From Candidatus Poribacteria bacterium (GTDB lineage: Bacteria > Poribacteria > WGA-4E > WGA-3G), in assembly GCA_958295945.1 (NCBI GenBank), contig OY282386.1, positions 372,001 through 436,000 on the forward strand: DNA of 64,000 nt. The letters are read 5' to 3'. Positions 16,836-25,908 of this stretch are shown piece after piece (the stretch's first letter is position 1; each line of letters starts with the position of its first letter). The notes beneath the pieces were generated by a model. That model made no database searches. It was not told the origin of the DNA and saw only the letters and a program-made list of their open reading frames with translations. A program made the position numbers and the translations under genes.

Positions 16836-17873
16836 CTACAATTTTTCTCTAAGTAAATTAATCAACCCATCGGGTGGATTGAAAGGCAAGTCAATAATCT
16901 GATTAGTGATGCCACTATAGTACATTCCCAATAATAGATTAAACTCAGCAAGGGATTGTTTCAGGTGTGTTGGATGAACTTTGTGTTCATCATCAAGCCA
17001 ATCAAATACAGCATCCGTAAGATTTCCTTGTGCTTGAACATCTTGCCCTGGGTAGCTAAGATGACCTGTTTCATAACCAGTGATTTGTGTTGAACGTTCC
17101 CAACTGCTGAACCGCCAATGCACGAACCCGTTTGTTCCTACAACAAAAACACGTTTATGTCTGAAATTCGCAGGTCTATTTGATACTTTTGCACCCATTT
17201 CTGTACCGAAAGCAAGGGAGACGTGTAGTCCATTTTCATATAGAACATGTGCTGCAGTATGTTCAGGTGCAGGTTCTGCAGAATCCAAACGTTTTCCGCC
17301 AGCGATTTGTCCGAGTACACTCACAGGACGAGCGTTATCAATATAGGAAGAGACCAATTGAATTACGTGTGGACCTTGGTTTACTGCGGTATTACGAGCA
17401 CTTGCATCAATGAATCTAATCTCACCAATTTTTCCATCCGCAACATCCTGTTTTAATTCTATGTTTTTTGGATGGAAATTTAGTTGAGTGTTGACAACAA
17501 ACTTTGTATTAGTGTCCTCAGCTAATCCAGCAATCTGTTTCCAGTCATCACTATCAACAGCAATCGGTTTTTCAACAATTACTGCAGGGACCCCGTGATC
17601 AGATGCCTTTTTCATCAGAGGATAACGGATATATTGATTAGTGCCTCGTAATAGAGGAGCAGTGACAATATGGAGAAGATCAGGTTTTTCTCTGTCAAGC
17701 ATCTCATCTAAATCTGTGTAGCGTGCAGAAATATTGAAACGATCACCGAAGTCGTTTAGGCGTTCTTCGTTCATATCGCAGATGGCTGCGAGTTTCCCTT
17801 TTTTTACAAAGCGATATGCCCCTGCATGCCCACGCGCACGACCACCACACCCTATTATTGAGCTCTTATACAT
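16836..17873 (-). CDS. Gfo/Idh/MocA oxidoreductase, tandem paralogue 4
   Basis: 345 residues and the most divergent of the five (GCGGRARGHAGAYRFVKKG, IVEKPIAVDSDDW, ASARNTAVNQGPHVIQ, loop GAKVSNRPANFRHK). The Rossmann turn, EKP motif and HWRFSSWERST block are kept. Its divergence suggests that it separated first or evolves under different constraint. It lies upstream of the Rpn-like pseudogene. Confidence 0.9.
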   Translation of the reverse strand: MYKSSIIGCGGRARGHAGAYRFVKKGKLAAICDMNEERLNDFGDRFNISARYTDLDEMLDREKPDLLHIVTAPLLRGTNQYIRYPLMKKASDHGVPAVIVEKPIAVDSDDWKQIAGLAEDTNTKFVVNTQLNFHPKNIELKQDVADGKIGEIRFIDASARNTAVNQGPHVIQLVSSYIDNARPVSVLGQIAGGKRLDSAEPAPEHTAAHVLYENGLHVSLAFGTEMGAKVSNRPANFRHKRVFVVGTNGFVHWRFSSWERSTQITGYETGHLSYPGQDVQAQGNLTDAVFDWLDDEHKVHPTHLKQSLAEFNLLLGMYYSGITNQIIDLPFNPPDGLINLLREKL

Positions 17874-17975
17874 AGATTTATCTCCCTATCTTTCTGTTCT
17901 GTGTGCACAATTTTCCCAATCATAACCTATAATACAGTTCTAAAGATGAATGTTTATTTGAGAGAAAGTGAAAGA

Positions 17976-17997
17976 GGCACAATGAATTGTGCGACTA
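17976..17997. repeat. Small palindromic repeat E, copy 1
   Basis: The minus strand reads gtagtcgcacaattcattgtgc, a near-palindrome. Related copies are at 33253-33274 and 46463-46484 (gtagtcgcgcaattcattgc core). The inner arms change together (gcac/gtgc versus gcgc/gcgc), so the palindrome is preserved. A short dispersed repeat of unknown role. Confidence 0.55.
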
Positions 17998-18101
17998 CAA
18001 ACGATCTTCATCTCTAAAGAGTTGTATTCTTGTAGTAGCGGTAGGTGCCAATAAGCTCACTACTACCGCTAATTCAAATGTATTGGAAATCAAAATTCGT
18101 T

Positions 18102-19139
18102 CTACAATTGCGCTCTGAGAGAATCAAATAGATTGTCCGGCGGATCAAAAGGTAGATCAATCATATTTTTCGTAATTCCGCTCTGATATATACCTAAGAG
18201 TAGATTGAATTCTGCAAGTGATTGTTTGAGATGGGTTGGATGTTGGTTCTTCTCATCATCAAGCCAATCAAAGACTGCTTCGGTTAGGTTGCCTTGTGCT
18301 TCAACATCTTGTTCGCCATAGTTGAGTGGTCCACCCTCATATCCTCCATCATGTGTTGAGCGTTCCCAACTACTAAAACGCCAATGTACAAATCCTTCTG
18401 TGCCAACGACAAAAACGCGTTTATGACAATAAATTCCCTGATTATCAGATGCCATAGTACCCATACCTTGTCCAAATGCGACAGAAACGTGTAATCCATT
18501 TTCATATAAGACTTGTGCAGCAGCATGCATTGGAGAAGGTTGAGCAGAATCTAAATGGTCTCTCCCTGCAATTTGACCTAACACGCGCGTCGGACGCGAA
18601 TTATCAATATATGATGATACTAACTGTAACACATGTGGACCTTGATCAACAGGAGTGCTTCGTGCACTTGCATCTATAAACTTAATGTCACCAATTTTTC
18701 CATCTGCGACATCGCGTTTTAGTTCAAGGTTTTTGGGATGGAAGTTGAGTTGTGTGTTGACGACAAACTTTGTATTCGTTTCTTCTGCCAATCCAGCGAT
18801 CTGCTTCCAATCATGACTTTCAACAGCAATCGGTTTCTCTACAATTGCAGCCGGCACTCCGTGGTCAGAAGCTTGCTTCATCAGAGAGTATCGTATTCTT
18901 TCATTTGAGCCGCGTAAAACGGGTGCGGTGACAATGTGTAGTAGATCCGGTTTCTCTTTATTGAGCATTTCATCCAAATCCGTGTATCTTGAAGTGATTT
19001 CAAATCTATCACCGAAGTTGTTGAGTCGTTCCTCGTTCATATCACAGACAGCTGCAAGTTTTCCATTCTTAACAAAGCGATAGGCACTTGCGTGGCCACC
19101 TGCACGTCCGCCGCACCCTAACATCGCACTTTTATACAT
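18102..19139 (-). CDS. Gfo/Idh/MocA oxidoreductase, tandem paralogue 5
   Basis: 345 residues, closest to paralogues 1-3, with GCGGRAGGHASAYRFVKNG, VEKPIAVESHDW and STPVDQGPHVLQLVSSYIDN. It ends PPDNLFDSLRAQL. AGGAGACAT precedes the ATG. It is the first gene of the array in the direction of transcription. Next upstream lies a distantly related family member (19203-20237), so six Gfo/Idh/MocA genes lie within 8 kb. Confidence 0.9.
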   Translation of the reverse strand: MYKSAMLGCGGRAGGHASAYRFVKNGKLAAVCDMNEERLNNFGDRFEITSRYTDLDEMLNKEKPDLLHIVTAPVLRGSNERIRYSLMKQASDHGVPAAIVEKPIAVESHDWKQIAGLAEETNTKFVVNTQLNFHPKNLELKRDVADGKIGDIKFIDASARSTPVDQGPHVLQLVSSYIDNSRPTRVLGQIAGRDHLDSAQPSPMHAAAQVLYENGLHVSVAFGQGMGTMASDNQGIYCHKRVFVVGTEGFVHWRFSSWERSTHDGGYEGGPLNYGEQDVEAQGNLTEAVFDWLDDEKNQHPTHLKQSLAEFNLLLGIYQSGITKNMIDLPFDPPDNLFDSLRAQL

Positions 19140-19202
19140 ATAATGTCTCCTTAGTTAGTCTATGTGAATATTGGAATAGATTATCAGATAGTGGGTATTA
19201 AG

Positions 19203-20237
19203 TCAAATGTAAACTTTCTCACCACTCTTAGCACTATCGTAAAGAGCATCCAGTATCTGCATAAAAGTAAATGCATTGGAAGCGTTCACATCAGGAGCGA
19301 CTTCACCCGCTATTGCCATAGCAAAATGATTGAGTTCATAATAGAATACAGGAACATTTTCGGGAAGTTCACCGTGATCTATTTCTATAGGTGCGTCAAT
19401 CGGTTCTCGGATAAATTCTCCATCTTTAAAACGCGAGATACCTCCGTTTGTAATTGCACCAGTTGTTCCATATAGTTCCACCACACTTGCAGAATCTGAA
19501 TGACTCATACGAGAACAGTCTATCTGAATTGTTTTGCCATCTTCACATCCAAGAATACCAGAGAAATAGTCTTCTGCAGCACCTTCAGGACCTTCATATT
19601 GTGGGTACAGCACGTGCTTTGAAGCGAATGCCCACAAAGGTTTTGGACATCCCATCCACCACCAAGTCAAATTGAGTTCGTGTGAATAGTGCTGACCTAA
19701 TGAGCCACCCTTTTGACCGTAAACATGGAGCCATTTACTATTCTCGTCAAGAGGTGGAATAAAGTTGTATTTGCCAAAGACACGTGCATGATAGGGAGTT
19801 CCAATTGCACCTTCCTGAATTGCTCGTCGAATTTGGCGATTATGAGGATAGTGCCGCATGAAATAACAGAATTGGAGTGTCTTGCCAGACTCATGTGCTG
19901 CCACTTCCATCTCTAATATTTCTGGTGCACGGATGGCATGAGGTTTTTGGACTAAGACATGTTTACCAGCGTTGAGCGTGTCCAAAACTTGTTGTAGCCT
20001 GCCATCTGGAGATGTGGCAAGATAAACAGCATCAACTGCAGGATTGGCAAGGAGTTGTTGATAGTCATCGTAGCGATGTTCGACTACATTGTCATCACCA
20101 GCCTGTTGACGTCGGGTTTCGTCCTTTTCTGCGATTGCAATGACGTTTAATCGTGAAGTTGCATTCGCAGATTCAATAGCCCTGCAGCCTGCCCATCCAC
20201 ATCCTACAAAGCCAAGCTGGATTGTATCATAGGACAT
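19203..20237 (-). CDS. Gfo/Idh/MocA oxidoreductase (separate subfamily)
   Basis: About 344 residues from the ATG at 20237, which has GGGAG well spaced; an in-frame ATG two codons earlier is closer to it. Rossmann turn FVGCGWAGCRA. The usual EKP reads VQKPHAI, so Gln replaces the Glu. The C-terminal domain has GGSLGQHYSHELNLTWWW, a His-rich pocket. It is only distantly similar to the five-gene array beside it. The ABC-type binding lipoprotein starts upstream, 29 bases away, suggesting cotranscription. Confidence 0.88.
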   Translation of the reverse strand: MSYDTIQLGFVGCGWAGCRAIESANATSRLNVIAIAEKDETRRQQAGDDNVVEHRYDDYQQLLANPAVDAVYLATSPDGRLQQVLDTLNAGKHVLVQKPHAIRAPEILEMEVAAHESGKTLQFCYFMRHYPHNRQIRRAIQEGAIGTPYHARVFGKYNFIPPLDENSKWLHVYGQKGGSLGQHYSHELNLTWWWMGCPKPLWAFASKHVLYPQYEGPEGAAEDYFSGILGCEDGKTIQIDCSRMSHSDSASVVELYGTTGAITNGGISRFKDGEFIREPIDAPIEIDHGELPENVPVFYYELNHFAMAIAGEVAPDVNASNAFTFMQILDALYDSAKSGEKVYI

Positions 20238-20266
20238 AAACATATCTCCCACATCTACCAATGATA

Positions 20267-21457
20267 TTACGGTTCAACAACCTTGTAATGTTCAACTTCC
20301 CCATTTTGAATTGTCTGAATTGCGAGGCTTTTTACAGGATGTCGATTTTCATCATAATGGGATATAGATGTCGCACCTTGGTAATCTTTGACTGCTGCAT
20401 AAGCATCACGAACAGCAACCGGATCAAGTGATCCAGCGGTCTCAATTGCACGTGCTAAGAGTCGCATCGCATCATATCCGGACGCTGCAATGCCATCTGG
20501 TGGACTATTATACAAGTTCATATAATCTTGAACAAATTCTTGAACATCTGCATCCTGAGTAGCAACAGAAAAATTGGTCGGATAATAACTACCGTCCAAA
20601 ACCATATTATCATCTAAGATACCGAGGAATCGTTCTCTGTCATCCCAAGCACTACCACCGAGAAATATGACATCGAGGCCGAGTTGACTCACCTCATTAA
20701 TCAACTTTGGCACTTCTGGTTGGGAACCGGGACAAAAGATGACATCTGGCATTTCACTCTGTATATCAGTAAGTAGTTCAGTAAACGAAGTTTCATCTGT
20801 TGCATAAGAGCCGCTGTGAACGACTTGTCCACCAATTTCCTCAAATGCTGTCTCAAAGGCTTGAACAAGATCAATAGAATAATTATCACCTTCTTCATAG
20901 ATTGTAGCTGCTGTTTGTGCACCAATTTCTTCAGGATTCATAGCGAAACTTGCCATGACTTTCCCTTGAAATGGATTAGGTACAGTGATTAGAAAGACAT
21001 AATCACCTGTTTCTGGTACACTTGAACCACTGGATCCGGGTAACATGAGTCTTTGAGTTTGTTGTGCTATAGGACCTACTTCTATAGCCATTGTTGAGCG
21101 AACGGGTCCGAGAAGTGCAAATACGTTCTCCATTTCAATCAGTTCTTTTGCGGCATTGATGCTTGATTCCGATGTTGGCTCTTCTCCTGCTACAGGTTGA
21201 TTATTTTTTGATATGAATTCGACCTGCATACCTAATACGCCGCCATTTTCATTAATTTGGATGCGTGCAGTTTCCGCACCTTGACTAAATGTGGTATAAC
21301 TATGTGCAGGCTGGATGACTCCAATTTTTACGGGTGTTTCTATCAGAGGAGTAGTATCGGGAGGAATCATCGTATCAATTTTTTCACATCCTAATATTGA
21401 AATACTTAAAGATACAATTAAAACAACGACAATAAAGTAACTAAAAGATTTATACAT
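20267..21457 (-). CDS. ABC-type branched-chain-amino-acid-like substrate-binding lipoprotein
   Basis: 396 residues. The lipoprotein signal ends in SISILGC (Cys ~24). A two-lobed periplasmic binding fold of the Peripla_BP_6 (LivJ/AmiC) type follows: IGVIQPAHSYTTFSQGAETA, then VFALLGPVRSTMAIEVGPIA, VIFLGGSAWDD, and a C-terminal ISHYDENRHPVKSLAI. No permease or ATPase gene is nearby, so it is an orphan binding protein or a sensor partner. It lies next to the six Gfo/Idh/MocA genes, compatible with ligand capture for that pathway. Confidence 0.87.
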   Translation of the reverse strand: MYKSFSYFIVVVLIVSLSISILGCEKIDTMIPPDTTPLIETPVKIGVIQPAHSYTTFSQGAETARIQINENGGVLGMQVEFISKNNQPVAGEEPTSESSINAAKELIEMENVFALLGPVRSTMAIEVGPIAQQTQRLMLPGSSGSSVPETGDYVFLITVPNPFQGKVMASFAMNPEEIGAQTAATIYEEGDNYSIDLVQAFETAFEEIGGQVVHSGSYATDETSFTELLTDIQSEMPDVIFCPGSQPEVPKLINEVSQLGLDVIFLGGSAWDDRERFLGILDDNMVLDGSYYPTNFSVATQDADVQEFVQDYMNLYNSPPDGIAASGYDAMRLLARAIETAGSLDPVAVRDAYAAVKDYQGATSISHYDENRHPVKSLAIQTIQNGEVEHYKVVEP

Positions 21458-21480
21458 GTGGTGATCTTTCCTTTCAGTGA

Positions 21481-21714
21481 GTGTAAAGTCTTTTGCAAAA
21501 TATCACAGTAACCATTGTAGTGCCAAATCAAGTAATCAACGGTATGAACGCCTGTAGGCGTTCCCCGGGTATGAATGCGCTTAGACGAATACGCGTTTGG
21601 TATTCCCCGGGTTTCCGTGCCCCGCCATCTTTCAATCTACCGACTATTGCGGGCACAGAGACCCCGCACTACAATGGATGGCAAGAAGTTAGCACCAAAC
21701 GCTTTACCCACCCC
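21481..21714. repeat. Arm-bounded palindromic mosaic element A
   Basis: Degenerate outer arms (gtgtaaagtcttttgca; rc-like gttagcaccaaacgctttac) enclose inner inverted repeats ccattgtagtg/cactacaatgg. Within are a gaacgcc-tgta-ggcgttc hairpin, the module gaatgcgcttagacgaatac with gcgtttggtattc, and a large tttccgtgccccgc...gcgggcacagagacc stem. It fills most of the 488-base gap between genes. The modules recur at 38.2, 39.4, 62.1 and 62.4 kb. Confidence 0.7.
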
Positions 21715-21944
21715 TTCAGTGTAAAATGCTTGAAAAAATGTAAGGTTAATGCTAACGTTTGAACAGAGTTATTTCTATTTGTAAACAATATCAGATTCCA
21801 CTGAACTTGTCAAGAACTTGAAAGCACGTAAACATATTGTCATTACACTCTTTATTGTGTCAATATACTTATTCTGCAATGTATAACATTTAAGACAAGA
21901 ATATCAATCCTCCACACATTTTATGGCAATAAAGGAGTTTATCT

Positions 21945-23003
21945 ATGGAACTCGGTTTTTTCACAATGCCACTACATCCACCTGGAAGCGATACCACAAA
22001 GACATTGGACGATGACCTTGAACAGATGGTGACCTTAGATAAATTAGGTTATAGCGAGGCTTATGTAGGAGAACATTTTACGTTTACTTGGGAAAATATT
22101 CCATCGCCTGATCTCTTCATTGCAAAAGCACTTGCTTTGACAGAAAACATCATATTTGGCACGGGAATAACGTGTATGCCCATCCATAATCCTGCTGTTG
22201 TTGCCCACCGAATTGCCCAGTTGGACCACATGGCACACGGTCGTTTCCATTGGGGTGTTGGCTCAAGTTCAACACCAAGCGATGCAGAAATGTTTATGGC
22301 ATCTGCGGACAGACGAAAAGCAACTCGCGAAGGTATTGATGCTGTTTTAAAACTATGGACAGATCCGGAACCTGGTCATTATAAAACCGATTCGTTTGAG
22401 TTTAAAATTCCTAGTGGACATCCAGATATTGTAAGTATTCACATGAAGCCGTATCAGAAACCACATCCACCTATTGCATTGGCAGGTTCTTCAACCAAGT
22501 CAGACACGTTAATATTTGCTGGTGAACGTGGTTGGATTCCTATGAGTATCAATCTTGCTCCTGTATCCGTTATTAAGACACATTGGGATGCGGTAGAAGA
22601 AGGTGCTGCTAAGACTGGACTTACTCCATCTCGGTCAACGTGGCGTATCGCCCGCGAAGTTTATGTTGCTGATACGAATGAGAAAGCAAGAAAAGAGGCG
22701 ATAGAAGGCACTCTCGGACGTGATTTTCGTGATTATTGGTTTCGACTTTGGGGTTGGGAGAAATTCAAAATGAAACCGGATATTCCTGACGTAGAATCAT
22801 GTTTAGAAGGTCTATTGGATACTTTGTGGATCGTTGGAAGTCCTGACCATGTTGCGAATCGTTTACGTCAACTCTATGATGATGTCGGTGGATTTGGTGT
22901 ATTGCTGGCGATGGGACACGAATGGGAACCAAGAGAGCAGTGGGTGCATTCTATGGAACTGCTCAAGAATGAAGTCATGCCGCAACTGACTGATTTGAAA
23001 TAA
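21945..23003 (+). CDS. LLM-class flavin-dependent oxidoreductase (luciferase-like)
   Basis: 352 residues with a bacterial luciferase-like TIM barrel: MELGFFTMPLHPP at the start, EAYVGEHF after strand 2, VAHRIAQLDHMAHGRFHWGVG with the family's conserved HR...D...GR...G signature, and AGSSTKSDTLIFAGERGW. These enzymes use FMN or F420 to oxidise or monooxygenate small organics. AAGGAG precedes the ATG. It stands alone between repeat element A and the convergent isomerase gene. Confidence 0.9.
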   Translation: MELGFFTMPLHPPGSDTTKTLDDDLEQMVTLDKLGYSEAYVGEHFTFTWENIPSPDLFIAKALALTENIIFGTGITCMPIHNPAVVAHRIAQLDHMAHGRFHWGVGSSSTPSDAEMFMASADRRKATREGIDAVLKLWTDPEPGHYKTDSFEFKIPSGHPDIVSIHMKPYQKPHPPIALAGSSTKSDTLIFAGERGWIPMSINLAPVSVIKTHWDAVEEGAAKTGLTPSRSTWRIAREVYVADTNEKARKEAIEGTLGRDFRDYWFRLWGWEKFKMKPDIPDVESCLEGLLDTLWIVGSPDHVANRLRQLYDDVGGFGVLLAMGHEWEPREQWVHSMELLKNEVMPQLTDLK

Positions 23004-23048
23004 TACCAATTCTGAAAGTTAAAGTCACATTAGGAGTTTCATTAGTCG

Positions 23049-23807
23049 TTAAAAGAACACTTCTAACATCGCACGTGCGTTTAAGACACCTTTAACAATC
23101 GGTTTGGGTGAATCCACCTTGAGTCCTAAATAAATCAACATAATCTCCCGCTCGTAACCTATTCTTTCAATCTCCTTGCAGATTCCCTTAAAATCCATCT
23201 CTGGTGCCCAGAAAGGCTCGCTTCCTGTTCGGGAATCAACACCACAGTTGAAATAGACGTTATTTAACCGTTCTGACAAAGTTCTTAGTGCAATCACAGG
23301 ATCATCTCCTGCCAAATGAAAATGAAATGGACTGTAGTAAAACCCAAAATTATCTTTAGAAATAGCATCAAAGATTTTCTGTGTGCGTTCAAGATTGTAT
23401 ACAAGACTCCCTTCATGTGCATATAACGAGAGCATCAAATTACGAGATTTCGCCTCTATTGTGAGTGTTCTAAGCAGATCAATTATCTTATCAATCTCTT
23501 TATCAGTAGCATCTTCTGTCCCTCCGCTTGCGATGCTAACTATTGGAACAGACAATCTTTTTGCTGTGTCAAGAATAGAAATTTGTGATTCAAATCCATC
23601 TGTCGCGTCAATCTTAACTGTACTCAGTAAAGATTTGAAATGCAACCCTGTCTGTGCTTGGAGTGTAGCGATTGTTTCTGCTTCAACATCTGAGAAATGG
23701 GTTTGTGAGAGTTCAATTGCAGATACTCCGCCCTCGGATAATTCACTTACAAACTCTGTTAATGGATATGGTGAGAATGGTAATGTGCTTGCACAGTAAG
23801 TTCTCAT
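23049..23807 (-). CDS. TIM-barrel protein of the sugar isomerase fold, metal site degenerate
   Basis: 252 residues. The fold pattern matches the xylose-isomerase-like family (VSAIELSQTHF, LSVPIVSIASGG, NLMLSLYAHEGS). The normal metal ligands are not seen: the Asp strand reads FYYSPFHFHLAG, the His strand VYFNCGVD and the last strand MLIYLGLK. It may bind a ligand without metal catalysis or use another chemistry. No ribosome binding site of note. Family moderately sure. Confidence 0.7.
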   Translation of the reverse strand: MRTYCASTLPFSPYPLTEFVSELSEGGVSAIELSQTHFSDVEAETIATLQAQTGLHFKSLLSTVKIDATDGFESQISILDTAKRLSVPIVSIASGGTEDATDKEIDKIIDLLRTLTIEAKSRNLMLSLYAHEGSLVYNLERTQKIFDAISKDNFGFYYSPFHFHLAGDDPVIALRTLSERLNNVYFNCGVDSRTGSEPFWAPEMDFKGICKEIERIGYEREIMLIYLGLKVDSPKPIVKGVLNARAMLEVFF

Positions 23808-24034
23808 AATATTAATGATATTTGATTTAACTTGAAATTGAGTACTATTAGAATAACGTTTTAGCGCGCTTGTACTAAAGAAAAAATGTGAATTCGGTAA
23901 TTTGACATCAAGTCCAGCGCACTTAAAAAGCGCGCCAACAAAGGACAGGAATTGAAATTATCCAAATAATAGACTAATCCTCATCAAAGCGCGCCTAATC
24001 AATGCATCAAAGAATTTACAAGGAGTATCTTGGT

Positions 24035-24811
24035 CTACTTACCCATTTCCTTTAGTGCTTTCAAACAACGTTCCACTGCTTCCAAAGGTGGAAAAGCATC
24101 GCTTTCATATTCCACAATATACCATTCTGTACCACCAGTTGTTTCGCAGATGTTGAAGATTTCAGTCCAAGGCACACTATCCTCCCCTATAATAGGACGA
24201 AAACCAGCGTGTCTATCTGACTCGTTATCTGAAATGGTATAAGGTTTGAGATGGACAGTGCCAGAACGGCCTGGATATCTTTCCAAAATGTCCACGAGAT
24301 CAGCACCTCCTGACATTGCGTTTCCCATATCCAGTTGCATTACAACACCTTCATTCGTATTTCCAAAGAAGGTATCCCACTGGACTTCACCATCCATCGG
24401 TGAAAATTCCACATGATGGTTATGGTATCCAGTAACCATTCCGTGTGGTGCCAACTTGTCAGCAAGGTCATTAAAGAAATCTGCTAATTTCAACCAATCC
24501 GCACGGGATTGACGTAGTTCACCCGGTATTCCGGGAATAATGACATATCTATTCTCAAGTATTTTATTGAATTCAATCGTGTCTGCAAGTGTGTCTTCTT
24601 TTACAAGGTTGAATGGTGTATGCCATCCACAGCAGACTATTCCGAATTCGTCAAGGTAACCTTTCAACTCTTCTGCGGGATGTTGTGGGGGACCAGCGAA
24701 TTCTACGCCTTCATATCCCATTTCTGCGACAACTTTAATCGTGCCGCGTGCATCCTCTGCTAACTCATTTCGGACAGAAAACAATTCTAAACCAATTGGT
24801 ACTCTTGTCAT
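24035..24811 (-). CDS. Sugar phosphate isomerase/epimerase (TIM barrel)
   Basis: 258 residues (MTRVPIGLELFSVRNEL). The metal site is complete: Glu in YHNHHVEFSP, Asp in QLDMGNAMSGG, His in TVHLKPY and Glu in IVEYES. The N-terminal LELFSVRNELAED is typical of the inosose dehydratase/epimerase-like subgroup, so a polyol or keto-sugar substrate is likely. The gap upstream leads to the ISAs1 remnant. The gap downstream (23808-24034) holds only short gcgcgc-rich palindromes. Confidence 0.87.
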   Translation of the reverse strand: MTRVPIGLELFSVRNELAEDARGTIKVVAEMGYEGVEFAGPPQHPAEELKGYLDEFGIVCCGWHTPFNLVKEDTLADTIEFNKILENRYVIIPGIPGELRQSRADWLKLADFFNDLADKLAPHGMVTGYHNHHVEFSPMDGEVQWDTFFGNTNEGVVMQLDMGNAMSGGADLVDILERYPGRSGTVHLKPYTISDNESDRHAGFRPIIGEDSVPWTEIFNICETTGGTEWYIVEYESDAFPPLEAVERCLKALKEMGK

Positions 24812-25027
24812 ATTGTTCCTTTCTTGTTATTGTAGAGATGATTATCTCTGCTTTTTATTGTTGTTCATTTCTAAAGACAGAGGGATACCCGTATTCTTAC
24901 TCAATCAATGGCGTTACATAGTTTGTTGATAATAAGTTCTTGTGTGATCACAATATTCTCTGTCTGTGATGTATGAAAATATGGTAGCATGTATACATTT
25001 AATGGTCAAGTTTTGATGAAATTGGGG

Positions 25028-25658
25028 CAGAGGCATTCAATTGTCAATGTTTGCTCCTATAAGTGTGAGTGCTTCTTTAGGTTTTGCTGCAAAATAACGG
25101 AATGCATAAGCGATTTCAGTGTTCCCAGAAGTGCGTAATAGACTAAGGGTTGCATTTCGTCCTGCACACATCACTTGAGGTCCGTTGCCACACCGGACTT
25201 GAGACGCTCCTCATCAAAGAGCACATCCCGCGTGCGGTGCGACAGATTCTCTATCGCCCAATGCCCACGACGGAGCATCAAAATCCGTTTTGCTGTCCCA
25301 CACTCAGGTGTTAGACTTGTGATGCCATATTGCGTCATCGTGCGCGTTTCTCCGGTTCGGATGTGTTTGCGTTCTGTCTTGTATTGGTAAACTTGTGCAA
25401 GCCCCGGCCAGTCCACATATCCTGTCCCTATTAGGAGTGTGCTTGTCGTCATCGTGCGCGTTTAAGCCACCCATTGTCTTTGTCAACAGTGGTGCAAGTA
25501 TCTGTCCGTGGCGAGAATCTTTTTTCGTCATTTTTACCTCCAAAGCATAAATGCTTATGAACTTTGAGGTAATGTCCATCATATATAGCATGAGAAGTCA
25601 TGCTATATATGATATATTAAGAATATGCACAACTAATATCGACAATTGAATGCCTCTG
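25028..25658 (-). mobile_element. Deleted ISAs1-family element (copy 2)
   Basis: Both terminal repeats survive (cagaggcattcaattgtc at 25028; inverse ending at 25658), but the element is only 631 bp. The transposase start (MTKKDSRHG on the minus strand, at 25531) is joined directly to the middle of the gene near TVDKDNGWL. The C-terminal half (TTSTLLIGTGYVDWPGLAQ...GHWAIENLSHR) is frameshifted at its end. No target duplication is seen (gaaattgggg versus aaatcatctt). The upstream hairpin persists with compensating changes. It could still be moved in trans. Confidence 0.88.
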
Positions 25659-25802
25659 AAATCATCTTCGCAATCGTTGCTTTCATGAACACTTAATGAT
25701 GGACTTGACATTGGTATCCTCTCCTAAAATTGTGATTTATTTATTAGGTTAGGATACCATGTGTGGACATTCTGAGCAAGAACTCCATTCAAGGCAATTT
25801 CA

Positions 25803-25824
25803 TGCCAAAAACTTTACACACCCC
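25803..25824. repeat. Solo arm of the arm-bounded repeat family
   Basis: gccaaaaactttacacaccc matches the right arm of elements F and D. No partner arm is found within 1 kb to the left, so this is either a solo arm or the remains of an element whose left part was lost when the ISAs1-like copy 2 arrived or deleted. Confidence 0.6.
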
Positions 25825-25840
25825 CCAGAACAAGTTCAAT

Positions 25841-25869
25841 TTGACAAAATGACTATAAAGTGTTAAAAT
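25841..25869 (+). promoter_or_regulatory. Sigma70-type promoter of the GGGP synthase gene
   Basis: TTGACA at 25841-25846, a 17-base spacer and TAAAAT at 25864-25869, 40 bases before the ATG at 25909. It lies immediately right of the solo repeat arm. Confidence 0.7.
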
Positions 25870-25908
25870 TGTTTAATTGAGTTAGCAACATAGACTGGTT
25901 ACAGGCTA

